A stretch of 64,000 bases of DNA from CAVWTN01 sp963757945 (GTDB lineage: Bacteria; Vulcanimicrobiota; Vulcanimicrobiia; Vulcanimicrobiales; Vulcanimicrobiaceae), in NCBI GenBank assembly GCA_963757945.1, contig CAVWTN010000001.1, positions 310,001-374,000 on the forward strand. Reading direction: 5' to 3'. The position numbers were made by a program, and so were the translations under genes. How positions within the stretch are numbered: position 1 is the first letter of the stretch; the number at the start of each line of letters is the position of its first letter. Below are positions 25,476 to 35,112 of the stretch, piece by piece. Under the pieces are notes generated by a model that had not been told where the DNA came from, did not search any database, and saw nothing but the letters and a program-made list of their open reading frames with translations.

Positions 25476-26804
25476 ATGCGAGCCTCCCGGACGATCGTCT
25501 GCGCGATTCTTGCGGCCACCGTCATCGCCGGCTGCGGCAGCCAGAGCACCGGGCGGCGCGCCGGGCGCACCGGAGCGGCCCCCAACCCGGTGCCGACGAT
25601 CGCAGCGCACCAAACGACGGTGCACGCCACATCGTCGATCTCGGGCGTGATCGCCCCCTACCAAAACGTCGCGATCACGAGTTCGCTTTCGGAACCCGCC
25701 GATCAAGTGCGCGTGAGCGAAGGCGATCGCGTCGCAGCGGGCCAGATCATCGCCGTGCTCGACACGGCGGATCTGCGAGCCCAACTCGCGCAGGCGCAGG
25801 CCTCCGTCGAACAAGACACGCGCAACGCCGCATCGCTGGATGCGAAGGTCGAGCAAGTGCGCTACACCGGGCGTCTGAACATCGACACCGGTCAGAACGG
25901 CGTCAGTTCGGCTCAGGCGGCGCTGGCTCAAGCGCAGGCGACGCTGCAGAACGACCAGGTCAACCTCGAGCGGTATCGCCGGCTGCTGGGCAACGGCTAT
26001 GTCGCGCAACAGCAAGTCGATCAACAGCAAACCCAGGTGAACACCGATTCCGCGGCGGTCCGGGCAGCCCAAGCAAATCTCCGGACCGCCGTGACGAACG
26101 CCTCCGTCAACGGCAACGCCGCCGGCGGCCTGCAGGTCGCGAACCTCAACTCCGCGATCGCGGACGCGCGTGCCGCGCACGCGGCGATCGACCAAGCGCG
26201 CGCGCAAGTGCAACAGATCACGGCGGCGCTCGACCGGGCCACCATCGTGTCGCCTGTCAACGGCGTCATCGTGAACCGCAATCTCAACCCCGGCGAGTAC
26301 CCGGGTTCGCGGACGATTTTCACGATCCAGCAACTCGAGCGGGTCTACGCGGTGCTGAACGCATCGAGCAGCGACACGTTCGCGATACCGGTCGGCGCCT
26401 CCGTGACCCTGACGGTCGCGGGCGTGAGCGGGAAGAGCTATACGGGGAAGGTCGTTGCCGTCCTCGGGCAAGTCTCGCCGGGCTCGACGAACTTCACGGT
26501 GAAGGTCGTGCTCCAAAATGCGGACGGCCGCTTGCAGTCCGGCCTGCCGGTGACGGCGAGCGTCGCGCTTCCGCCGGTTGCGGGCGTCGGCATTCCAACG
26601 ACGGCCTTCCTGGATGATACGCATACGACGGTCATGATCGCCGACGACGAGCTCGTCGACGTCGTCGCCAAGGTCGTTCACGTCCATGAAGTCGGCTCCG
26701 ACGGGACGACCTCGGTCGTGACCGGCCTGAAAGCGGGGCAGCAAGTCGTGGGAAACGGCCAGCTCGGATTGACGGACGGCCAGTCGCTCGCGCAGACGCA
26801 GTGA
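25476..26804 (+). CDS. RND efflux membrane-fusion lipoprotein (MdtA/AcrA type)
   Basis: 442 residues with lipobox IAGC, lipoyl halves (VRVSEGDRVAAGQIIAVLDT and RATIVSPVNGVIVNRNLNPG), and a long coiled hairpin rich in QAQA/NDQVN repeats. It is clearly paralogous to the fusion protein at 20192: both share SGVIAPYQNVAI, SLSEPAD, and GEYPG followed by FTIQQ. It should connect the two RND pumps encoded just downstream to an outer-membrane channel. ATG 25476 gives the correct signal peptide; the next gene starts four bases after its stop. Confidence 0.93.
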   Translation: MRASRTIVCAILAATVIAGCGSQSTGRRAGRTGAAPNPVPTIAAHQTTVHATSSISGVIAPYQNVAITSSLSEPADQVRVSEGDRVAAGQIIAVLDTADLRAQLAQAQASVEQDTRNAASLDAKVEQVRYTGRLNIDTGQNGVSSAQAALAQAQATLQNDQVNLERYRRLLGNGYVAQQQVDQQQTQVNTDSAAVRAAQANLRTAVTNASVNGNAAGGLQVANLNSAIADARAAHAAIDQARAQVQQITAALDRATIVSPVNGVIVNRNLNPGEYPGSRTIFTIQQLERVYAVLNASSSDTFAIPVGASVTLTVAGVSGKSYTGKVVAVLGQVSPGSTNFTVKVVLQNADGRLQSGLPVTASVALPPVAGVGIPTTAFLDDTHTTVMIADDELVDVVAKVVHVHEVGSDGTTSVVTGLKAGQQVVGNGQLGLTDGQSLAQTQ

Positions 26805-26808
26805 TCGG

Positions 26809-29800
26809 ATGCGCCGCCTAACGCAGCTCTTCGTCAACCGTCCGCCGCTCGTCTTCGTGCTGATCGCTGTGATCGCGCTGGCCGGAACGTTCGCGCTCGC
26901 GACGCTCGTTCAACAGCAATTCCCGAACATCGACTTTCCAACGGTCAACGTCAGCGCATCGTACCCCGGCGCGTCCCCGAGCGAGCTGCGCGATTCGATC
27001 GTGCGACCGATCGAAGATGCGATCGCAGGCGCTCCGAACCTCGACCACATCACGACCTCGATCCAGCAGAATCAGGCCTCGATCTCCGCGACGTTCACGC
27101 TGGATTCGAATCAAACGACCGACTTGACCGAAGTGCAAGATCGCGTGCAGACGGCGCGAGCGGCGTTGCCCTCGGATTTACCGGCGCCGTCCGTGCGCAC
27201 GTTCGATCCCGCGCAGGCCAACGTGGTGACGCTGTCGCTCACATCCCGGTCGCTGACGCTCGCCGGGCTCTCCGCGATCGTGACGAACGACATCGTTCCG
27301 GCGCTCGAGCAAGTTTCAGGGGTCTCGTTCGTCAACGCGAGCGGCACGGTCACGCCCGCGCTCGAGGTGACGCTCGATCCGGCGAAGCTCGCGGCATTCG
27401 GCTTTACGCCGACGGACGTCGTCAGTTCGATCCAAGCGAACAACGCCCGTTCGCCCGGCGGGCTCGCCTATCTGAAGGATCGCGAGACGGCGATCGACGT
27501 GCGCGGCGACATCACGGATCCGGCATCGATCGCGAACCTGCTGATCAGCGGGAACACGTCGGTGCTCAAGGGTGCGACCTCGCCGTCGGGGACGCTGACC
27601 CAAAAGTACACAGGCACGAGCGGATCGACCAACCAGGCGCTCCAACTGAGCAACGGCTTCACGAGTTCCGCGACCAGCGTCGCGAGCGCGGGGTCCGGCA
27701 CGGCGACGACGGGCCTTGCGAGCGATGCGACCAATCCATATTCGACGGCGAAAAAACTGGCCAGCGTCGGCGACGTCGCACGGGTGACGGACTGGTACGA
27801 GCCCAAGCGCACCTCTTCATACGTCAACGGGCTGCCGGCGATCACGCTCAACGTGCAAAAGGCGACGGGCGCGAGCGAAGTCACGTCCTCGGAGGCCGTC
27901 CTCGCCGCGCTGCCGGGGATCGAAGCGCAGTTTCCGGATATCGCGTTCACGGTGCTCAACGTGCAGGCCGACGAGACGCGCGCCGAGCTCAACGGCGTCC
28001 TGCAGACCTTGCTCGAGGGCATCATCTTCACCGGCATCGCGATGCTGCTGTTCTTGAAGTCGTGGCGCAACGGCCTCGTCGTGATGGTCGCGATCCCGAC
28101 GTCCCTGATGGTGACGTTCTTCGTGATGAAACTCCTCGGGTACACGATCGACATGGTCTCGCTGCTCGCGATGACCTTGATCATCGGGATTCTCGTCGAT
28201 GATTCGATCGTCGTGCTCGAAAACGTCGAACGCCATTACGAGGACGGCGAGGCGCCGCGGACCGCCGCGATTCTGGGGCGTGCCGAAGTGGCGGCGGCGG
28301 CGGTCGTGATCACGCTGGTCGACGTCGTCGTGTTCTTGCCGATCGGTTTCCTGCCGGGCCAAACGGGGCGCTTCCTGGGCGAATTCGGCGTGGTCGTGAC
28401 GGTCGCGACCTTGACCTCGCTGATGGTGTCGTTCACGATCACCCCGGCGCTCGCCGGCAACTGGTCGTTGAAGTCCAACTGGCGTCCCCCGCGCTTCATC
28501 CTGGCGTTTTCGAGCGGCTTCGAGCGGTTGCGCGCGTATTACACGAACGTCGTCATGCTCGGCGCGCTCAAGCATGCCAAGCTCGTGACGGCGGCCTGCG
28601 CGCTCTCGACCATCGCGGCGGTGACGCTGATTCCGCTCGGCGCGATCGGGTTCGAGTTCATCCCGGCCGTCGACCGGGGCCAGATCTTCGTGCAGGTGCA
28701 ATTCCCTACCGGAACGCCGCTGGCGACGACGGATGCTGCGATCCGCACGCTGACGAATGCCTACCTGCAGCTTGCGGACGTGCAACAGATCACCTCGACG
28801 GCGGGGAGCTACCAAGCCGGTTTCGGCGGCAGCATCAACCTCGGCTCGAACGGGCAGCTGCGGGTCTTCCTGCGCCCCGATCACAAGGGGCAGACGGCCG
28901 ACGTCGCCCAGACGATGAACGGCATCGCGCACCGCCTCGTGCCCAATGCCCGCGTGACGGCGATCCAGGCGACCGGAACGCGCGGCGGCAACTCGCAACC
29001 GATCGACGTGACCGTCGCGACGACGCGCGGCGAGCCTGACGCCTACGCGCAGCAGATCCTCGGGGCGCTGCAAGAGACACCCGGCGCTACGAACGTCAAC
29101 GCCTCGGCGCTGCAGCTTGCGCCGCAGATGGACATCGGTTTCAACCGCGACCGTGCGCGCTCGATGAACCTCGACATCGGCCTCGCCGCGCAAGCCGTGC
29201 GCGCCGCCTTCGGCGGAACGCTCGCGACCCAGTTCGACACGGTGAACGGCACGAAATACGTCCAGGTTCTCTATCCCATGGCCGATCAGACGAGCCTTGC
29301 GACGCTGCGCAACATCGCGCTGCGCAATCGCGGCGGACAAGTGGTCCATTTGGGAGACGTCGCCGTCCTGCTGAACGATCCGTCGCAGGCGCTCATCACG
29401 CGCAACAATCGCCAGACCGTGATTCACATCGGCGCGAACCTCATGCCCGGGGCCGCGCTCTCGAACGTTCAGCGCGATTTCCAGCAGCGCGTCCGGGACT
29501 TGCACCTGCCGAACACGGTGATCGTCGGAACGGGCGCCGGCGGCGCCCAGCAAAACCTCGCGCAGACGATCAGCGGCATCAGCGTCTCGCTCGCGCTCTC
29601 GTCGCTGCTGGTCTACCTGCTGATGGTCGCGCTGTACGACGCGTACCGCGCACCGCTCGTGATCATGTTCTCGATCCCGGTGGCGGCGATCGGCGCGTTC
29701 GGGTCGCTCGCGCTCACGCGCCAGAGCCTGAATCTGTTTTCGCTGATCGGCCTGGTCATGCTGGTCGGGCTCGTCAGCAAGAACGGGATCCTGCTCGTCG

Positions 29801-30129
29801 ATTTCGCGAACCGCAGGGTGCTCGCGGGCTTCGATAAGATCGAGGCGATGAGGCATGCGGCCTACGAGCGCTTTCGCCCGATTGTGATGACCACGGTCTC
29901 GATGATCGCCGGGATGACGCCGCTTGCGCTCGCGCTCGACCCGGGTTCCGCCGCGAAGCGCTCGCTCGGGACGGTCGTGATCGGCGGGCTCACGAGTTCG
30001 CTCGTGCTCACGCTCGTGCTGATCCCGATCATGTACGTCTGGATCGCCCCCGGTCCGCCCGGGAAGCCCGCGGCTGCGCGCAAGCCCGAGAGCGGCCGGC
30101 CGCTGGCCCTGGCCGGGGAATCGCCCTGA
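26809..30129 (+). CDS. RND efflux pump subunit (MdtB/C type), first of two
   Basis: A 1106-residue HAE-RND transporter starting MRRLTQLFVNRPPLVFVLIA, with ASYPGASPSELRDSIVRPIE, the proton-relay motif GILVDDSIVVLENVERHY and the C-terminal SKNGILLVDFANRR. About 60 extra residues, Gly/Ser/Thr-rich (GTLTQKYTGTSGSTNQALQL and following), lie in the first periplasmic loop around residues 250-310. It acts with the upstream fusion protein. Its stop TGA shares the A with the start ATG of the next RND gene, so the two are coupled; tandem RND genes suggest an MdtBC-like heterotrimer. Confidence 0.94.
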   Translation: MRRLTQLFVNRPPLVFVLIAVIALAGTFALATLVQQQFPNIDFPTVNVSASYPGASPSELRDSIVRPIEDAIAGAPNLDHITTSIQQNQASISATFTLDSNQTTDLTEVQDRVQTARAALPSDLPAPSVRTFDPAQANVVTLSLTSRSLTLAGLSAIVTNDIVPALEQVSGVSFVNASGTVTPALEVTLDPAKLAAFGFTPTDVVSSIQANNARSPGGLAYLKDRETAIDVRGDITDPASIANLLISGNTSVLKGATSPSGTLTQKYTGTSGSTNQALQLSNGFTSSATSVASAGSGTATTGLASDATNPYSTAKKLASVGDVARVTDWYEPKRTSSYVNGLPAITLNVQKATGASEVTSSEAVLAALPGIEAQFPDIAFTVLNVQADETRAELNGVLQTLLEGIIFTGIAMLLFLKSWRNGLVVMVAIPTSLMVTFFVMKLLGYTIDMVSLLAMTLIIGILVDDSIVVLENVERHYEDGEAPRTAAILGRAEVAAAAVVITLVDVVVFLPIGFLPGQTGRFLGEFGVVVTVATLTSLMVSFTITPALAGNWSLKSNWRPPRFILAFSSGFERLRAYYTNVVMLGALKHAKLVTAACALSTIAAVTLIPLGAIGFEFIPAVDRGQIFVQVQFPTGTPLATTDAAIRTLTNAYLQLADVQQITSTAGSYQAGFGGSINLGSNGQLRVFLRPDHKGQTADVAQTMNGIAHRLVPNARVTAIQATGTRGGNSQPIDVTVATTRGEPDAYAQQILGALQETPGATNVNASALQLAPQMDIGFNRDRARSMNLDIGLAAQAVRAAFGGTLATQFDTVNGTKYVQVLYPMADQTSLATLRNIALRNRGGQVVHLGDVAVLLNDPSQALITRNNRQTVIHIGANLMPGAALSNVQRDFQQRVRDLHLPNTVIVGTGAGGAQQNLAQTISGISVSLALSSLLVYLLMVALYDAYRAPLVIMFSIPVAAIGAFGSLALTRQSLNLFSLIGLVMLVGLVSKNGILLVDFANRRVLAGFDKIEAMRHAAYERFRPIVMTTVSMIAGMTPLALALDPGSAAKRSLGTVVIGGLTSSLVLTLVLIPIMYVWIAPGPPGKPAAARKPESGRPLALAGESP

Positions 30130-33100
30130 TGTGGTTGACGCGCCTCTTCGTCGCGCGGCCGACGCTGGTCACCGTCTTTCTGGCGCTGGTGCTGCTCGCC
30201 GGCGTGATCGGCGGAACGACGCTGGTGAAGCAGCAATTCCCGTCGACCGACGTTCCCTCGATCCAGGTGCTCGTGACGTATCCCGGCGCGTCGACGACGG
30301 TGATGCGCGATGCGATCGTGCGGCCGCTCGAGGATCAGCTCGCGGGATCGCCCGATCTCGATCATCTCGAAACGTCGATTCAGCCGGGGCAGGCCTCGAT
30401 CATCGCCGTCTTCAGCCTGACCTCCGATCAGAACAACGATCTCGTTCAGGTGCAAGGCCGCATCCAGAACGCGCAGCGGCAACTCCCAAACGACGTCCAG
30501 ACGCCGCAGATCTCGCTGTATAATCCGAGCGAAGCGGTCGTCGTTTCCCTCGTGCTCCGCTCGCGTGCGCTCTCCGTCGGCGATCTCTCCTCGCTGACGA
30601 TCAACAAGATCGTTCCCGCGCTCGAACAGGTGCCCGGCGTCTCGTTCGTCCAGATGAACGGGACCGTCACGCCTTCGATTCAAGTGAGCGTCAACCCGGG
30701 CGCCCTCGACACGTCGGGCTTCACGCTGACCGACATCGTCAGCACGATCACGAACAACAACGTCCGCTCGCCGGGCGGGATCCTCTACTCGGCGAATCGC
30801 GAGACGAACCTCGACGTGCGCGGCGACATTCAAGACGTGCCGACCGTCGCCAACCTGCTGCTGGGAAACGGCGCGGCGGCGGCTCCCTCCGGCACGAACG
30901 CCTGGAGCGCGCAAGCTCGGCTGTATCGGATCGGCGACGTCGCGAACGTGACCGATTCGTTTGAAACCCAGCGCGTCTTCGCCTATTCGGACGGCGTTCC
31001 GTGCGTCACGCTGGACATCCAGAAGTCGGCCGGCTTCAGCGAGGTCGAGGTCTCCAAGGGGGTCCTCGCGACGCTGCCGGAGCTGACCCGCACGTATCCC
31101 GACGTGCAGTTCTCGGTCCTGAACGTGCAGTCGACCTACACGCAGCAACAGCTCTCGGGTGTCGTGCGGACCCTGATCGAGGCGATCGTCTTCACGGGCA
31201 TCGTCATGCTGTTCTTCCTGCGTTCGTGGCGCAATGCGCTGGTGGTCTTGATCGCCATCCCCGCCTCGCTGCTGGTGACGCTAGCGGCGATGAAGCTCGC
31301 GCACTTCACGCTGGACATGGTCTCGCTGCTTGCGATGACGCTGATCATCGGCATCCTGGTCGACGATTCGATCGTCGTGCTGGAGAACGTCGAGCGGCAC
31401 TTCGCGCGCGGGGAAGGGCCGGAGCTCGCCGCGATCAACGGCCGCAGCGAGATCGGCGTCGCGGCGATCGTGATCACGCTGGTCGACGTCGTCGTGTTCC
31501 TGCCGATCTCGTTCTTGCCCGGTTCGGTCGGCCTGTTCTTGCGCGAGTTTGGCCTCGTGGTCACGGTGGCGACGCTGACCTCGCTGTTCGTTTCGTTCAC
31601 GGTCACGCCGACGCTTGCCGCGCGTTGGGCGTTGCTCTCGACGTGGCGATCGTGGCCGCTGATCGACCGCTTCACGCGCGGGTTCGAAGACCTCCGCGGC
31701 GGCTACGTCGGCCGTTTGCTGCCGTGGGGGCTGCGCAACGGGCGCTTCGTCTTGATCGTCTCCGCGCTTTCGCTCGTGCTGGCGCTCGCGCTGATTCCGT
31801 TGGGCCTGGTCGGGTTCGAGTACGTGCCGCCCGTGGACCGGGGTGAACTCTACATCACCTTGACGTACCCGAGCGGCACGCCGCTCGAGACGACGCGCCG
31901 GGGCGTCCTCGCTGTCGAGCGGATCGTCGCCGGAACGAGCGACTTGCGCGCGGAGTCCTCGACGGCCGGTGCGTATCTCGGGCAACTGACCGGCTACATC
32001 AGCAACGCGGCGATCGGCCAAATCGACGTATACTTGAACGATAAGCGCGGCCACTCGACCGCGTATTGGGCGCAACAGTTGCAGGCGCAAGCGCAACGAG
32101 CGGTGCCGGCAGCGAGCGTCGTCGCGGTCCCGGCGACCGACATCTCCGGCGGCAACGCGCAACCGATCGACGAAGTCATCGCGAGCACGGACGGCGTGCC
32201 GGAAAAATACGCGGCGCAGATCGAGGCGGCGCTCAAAGCGACGCCGGGCGCGATCGACGTCACGACCTCGGCCACCGCCGACGCGCCGCAGGTCGAAGTC
32301 CAGTTCGATCGGGAGCGCGCTCGCGCGCTGAACGCGACGATCGGGACGGCCTCGACCGCGATCCGCGCGGCGTTCGGCGGCGATCTTGCGACCCAGTTCA
32401 CCGGCGAGGACGGGCTCAAGGACGTGGTCGTGACGTACCCCCAACCCGACCAAACCTCGCTCGCCGCGATCGCCGCGATCCCGATTCGCGCGAACGACGG
32501 CTCGCTGATTCACGTCGGCGACATCGCCCATCTCGCCCAAGCGCCGGCGCCCCCGATGCTCGTGCGCATCAACCGGCAGAACGTGGTCTACCTCGGCGCG
32601 AATCTGGCGCCGGGCGCGCTGCTCTCGAACGTCCAGCGCGATTTCGCTAGAAGGCTCGCGGCATTGCACCTCCCCGCGAGCGTCACGGTGCAACCGGCGG
32701 CGGGCGGCAACGAGCAGCAAGTCGGCGCCACGGTGCAAGGCATGAGTTACGCGCTGCTGCTCTCGCTGGCGCTGGTGTATCTGCTGATGGTGGCGCTCTA
32801 CAACAGCTATCGCACGCCTTTCATCATCATGTTTTCGGTGCCGGTCGCGGTGGTGGGCGGTCTCGGATCGCTCGCCCTGACGCACCAGACGCTCAACCTC
32901 TTTTCGCTGATCGGTTCGGTGCTGCTCATCGGGCTCGTTACGAAGAACGGCATCCTGCTCGTCGATTTCGCGAACGCGCGGCGACGCGAAGGGATGGATC
33001 GCGTCGCCGCAATCCGCGAGGCGGCGCGCGAACGGTTCCGGCCGATCATCATGACGACGTCGGCGATGATTGCCGGGATGCTTCCGCTGGCGCTTGCGCT

Positions 33101-33299
33101 CGATGCCGGGGCGCAAGCCGCGTCCTCGCTCGGCACCGTGGTGATCGGGGGCTTGGCGAGCTCACTGTTGCTGACGCTGGTCCTCGTGCCGGTCGTCTAC
33201 GTCGCGCTCGCTGAAGCGCCCGCAGACGACGAGCCGGGGGCAGAACGCGCGGCGCCGGTCACGGAGCCGTCGCTGTTCGACGCGCCGGTTCGCTCGTAA
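30129..33299 (+). CDS. RND efflux pump subunit (MdtB/C type), second of two
   Basis: A 1056-residue HAE-RND transporter of standard length: WLTRLFVARPTLVTVFLALV at the start, VTYPGASTTVMRDAIVRPLE, GILVDDSIVVLENVERHF and TKNGILLVDFANARRREG. It lacks the long Ser/Gly insertion of its neighbour. Expressed from the same operon with a one-base overlap. In MdtABC systems the two pump proteins form a mixed trimer with different roles in drug binding and proton transfer; that model is inferred here from gene order only. Confidence 0.94.
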   Translation: MWLTRLFVARPTLVTVFLALVLLAGVIGGTTLVKQQFPSTDVPSIQVLVTYPGASTTVMRDAIVRPLEDQLAGSPDLDHLETSIQPGQASIIAVFSLTSDQNNDLVQVQGRIQNAQRQLPNDVQTPQISLYNPSEAVVVSLVLRSRALSVGDLSSLTINKIVPALEQVPGVSFVQMNGTVTPSIQVSVNPGALDTSGFTLTDIVSTITNNNVRSPGGILYSANRETNLDVRGDIQDVPTVANLLLGNGAAAAPSGTNAWSAQARLYRIGDVANVTDSFETQRVFAYSDGVPCVTLDIQKSAGFSEVEVSKGVLATLPELTRTYPDVQFSVLNVQSTYTQQQLSGVVRTLIEAIVFTGIVMLFFLRSWRNALVVLIAIPASLLVTLAAMKLAHFTLDMVSLLAMTLIIGILVDDSIVVLENVERHFARGEGPELAAINGRSEIGVAAIVITLVDVVVFLPISFLPGSVGLFLREFGLVVTVATLTSLFVSFTVTPTLAARWALLSTWRSWPLIDRFTRGFEDLRGGYVGRLLPWGLRNGRFVLIVSALSLVLALALIPLGLVGFEYVPPVDRGELYITLTYPSGTPLETTRRGVLAVERIVAGTSDLRAESSTAGAYLGQLTGYISNAAIGQIDVYLNDKRGHSTAYWAQQLQAQAQRAVPAASVVAVPATDISGGNAQPIDEVIASTDGVPEKYAAQIEAALKATPGAIDVTTSATADAPQVEVQFDRERARALNATIGTASTAIRAAFGGDLATQFTGEDGLKDVVVTYPQPDQTSLAAIAAIPIRANDGSLIHVGDIAHLAQAPAPPMLVRINRQNVVYLGANLAPGALLSNVQRDFARRLAALHLPASVTVQPAAGGNEQQVGATVQGMSYALLLSLALVYLLMVALYNSYRTPFIIMFSVPVAVVGGLGSLALTHQTLNLFSLIGSVLLIGLVTKNGILLVDFANARRREGMDRVAAIREAARERFRPIIMTTSAMIAGMLPLALALDAGAQAASSLGTVVIGGLASSLLLTLVLVPVVYVALAEAPADDEPGAERAAPVTEPSLFDAPVRS

Positions 33300-33314
33300 G
33301 CGAGGGGTTGGCTC

Positions 33315-33584
33315 TCACGAGACCGTCGCACCGGCGGCGAGTTCGCCCTTGTCGTACCAAACGTGGATCGTCAGGGCGTGGGATGCGGCGGTCGAGAGCG
33401 TCACGTTCAACGCGAACCTGCGAGCGCACGTGCTGCCCGCTTGGGCCACGTGCGCCTTCGTCGGTGAGGGCGCGTGGACGAGGCCCGGCAAGCCTCCCAA
33501 AGCGAGGGCCGCTGCCGCAGCGAGGGAGAGTCCGATTGCCGGTTGGATGCGCAGAGCTCCTTGGAGGATCTTGGGCACTGCCAT
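33315..33584 (-). CDS. Small secreted protein of unknown function
   Basis: An 89-residue protein with a clear signal peptide (about 37 residues: Lys/Arg start, IGLSLAAAAALALGGLPGL, likely cleavage after VHA) and a ~50-residue mature part with one cysteine (GSTCARRFALNVTLSTAASH ... IHVWYDKGELAAGATVS). The ATG follows a strong GGAGG site. It is convergent to the RND operon with 15 bp between stops. No domain recognised. Confidence 0.65.
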   Translation of the reverse strand: MAVPKILQGALRIQPAIGLSLAAAAALALGGLPGLVHAPSPTKAHVAQAGSTCARRFALNVTLSTAASHALTIHVWYDKGELAAGATVS

Positions 33585-33691
33585 GGTTGCCTCCGGAAAG
33601 TGGCTAAAACCACGAGTCGTACCTCATTATTGATTTCGTCCGTCCTAATGCCGTCCTGCCTGAGCCGGCCGGCGAGCATGACCGCCGGTCT

Positions 33692-35098
33692 TCAACTGAC
33701 GGGGGATCGGGCGAGGACGAAGCCTTGCACGAACGCCCAGGCGACCTGCGAGCCGTCGACGTCGCCGTGTCCGGAGATGAAAGCGTCGCCGGTCAGGTTG
33801 CGGATCAGCTTCCCGGCCGGCAGCGGCGCGTAGGCTGCGTTCCCGTCGAGCAGCGTATCGTCGAACGCTTCCGGGGTCTGTTGGGCGCCGCTTGCGCCCA
33901 TGCCGCCCCACGGGCTGTTCGCCGTCCCGGGCACGCTGATCGGAATCGCGCTCGCGGTATCGCGCGCGATATACGATGCGATCGGATAGGCGGCGCCGAC
34001 GGCCCAATCGTGCGAGCTATGCGTGATCTGGATGACGTCGCGCACCTTCGCCTTTTCCACGACGTCTCGAAACGCGCCGACGGGGCGGCTTCCATCGGCG
34101 GGCGCCGGCGCGAGGCCGTAATGCGAATAGGCTGCTTGGAGCAGCGAGAGCGTGGTCGCCTGCGCGCCGTTCGGGAGAGCGTTCGCGAGCGAAGTGACGA
34201 GTCGCCCCCCGAAGCTGTGCCCGACGAGGTGCACGCGCAACGACGGCTTCGTCTGCAGCGCCGCCGCGACGAGTGGAGCTGCCCCGATTTTTCCGACGGT
34301 TCCGGCGCGCTCTTTCATCACGTAATACGTCGTGAGGTTGAGCAGCAGACTTGCCGCTCGCTTGATGTCGCCGATCGGATCGAAGCCGAGCGCGCTGCCG
34401 GTCGCCGCGAGGGGCGCCGCTGCGTCGTCGCCGATCACCGCCGCGCCGCCGCCGGCCGACGGCTCGGCGGGCTGTGCACCGAGTTGCGCCGCGATGTCGC
34501 GCAAGATGTCCGCTCCGCTGCGGCCCGCAAGACCGCCTTTGCTCGCATCCAGGCCCGGGTCGGCTTCGCCGCTCGCACTGGGGAAGAGCGAAGCGAGCGC
34601 CTTGACGTAGGCGTTTTGCCCAGCTTCGCTCTCTAGGGCCCCAACCTGCTGCAGCGCGACGTCGAGCGCCTGTTGTTGCGCCGGGCCGAACTGCCCGTAA
34701 ACGTCTTTGAGGTTGGCGATTTGCTTGACGATCGCGGCGCCGTAATCGATCGGCGGCGCGTCGCCGACCGCGGCCGCGCCGCCGGCGATCAGATCGGCCT
34801 CATCGAACTTCTTCGAAGGCCAGTACAGCGCGACGACGCCCGTGCGCTGCTGGTCCGCCGCCGTCAGGCCCGCCGCGCTCCACGCGTTCGCGACGCTCGT
34901 GAAGAAGCCGGTGTACAGCGTGCGCGCGTCGTCGACATCGTTGTTCCAACCGTGCGAGATGACGATCAGGTCGTCGATGCCGCCAAGCAGCGCGGCGATG
35001 GCCGCTTGCGCACCGGAGCCGTCGATCGGGCCGAGCGGCGTGATCGCCGCGTCCTTATCGAAGGGCACTTCGACGGTTTGAAATGGAGCGAAGTTCAC
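33692..35098 (-). CDS. Alpha/beta hydrolase-like protein paired with a subtilase
   Basis: A 468-residue protein with two features of serine hydrolases: IDDLIVISHGWNNDVDDART near residue 45 and the nucleophile elbow HLVGHSFGGRL with Ser295. Between them is a ~200-residue Ala/Gly-rich insertion. His-rich ITHSSHDWAVG follows and may supply the catalytic His. No signal peptide. The GTG at 35098 is chosen because GGGGAGGAT precedes it and an upstream frame would overlap the protease. It starts 14 bp after the subtilase stop, so the two are one operon; substrate unknown. Confidence 0.75.
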   Translation of the reverse strand: MNFAPFQTVEVPFDKDAAITPLGPIDGSGAQAAIAALLGGIDDLIVISHGWNNDVDDARTLYTGFFTSVANAWSAAGLTAADQQRTGVVALYWPSKKFDEADLIAGGAAAVGDAPPIDYGAAIVKQIANLKDVYGQFGPAQQQALDVALQQVGALESEAGQNAYVKALASLFPSASGEADPGLDASKGGLAGRSGADILRDIAAQLGAQPAEPSAGGGAAVIGDDAAAPLAATGSALGFDPIGDIKRAASLLLNLTTYYVMKERAGTVGKIGAAPLVAAALQTKPSLRVHLVGHSFGGRLVTSLANALPNGAQATTLSLLQAAYSHYGLAPAPADGSRPVGAFRDVVEKAKVRDVIQITHSSHDWAVGAAYPIASYIARDTASAIPISVPGTANSPWGGMGASGAQQTPEAFDDTLLDGNAAYAPLPAGKLIRNLTGDAFISGHGDVDGSQVAWAFVQGFVLARSPVS

Positions 35099-35112
35099 GA
35101 TCCTCCCCTTTA

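Noticed and set aside
27817..29856. Long minus-strand frame opposite the first plus-strand RND gene
   Set aside because: Codon-phase mirror of the RND gene, extremely Arg/Asp/His-rich, no start context.
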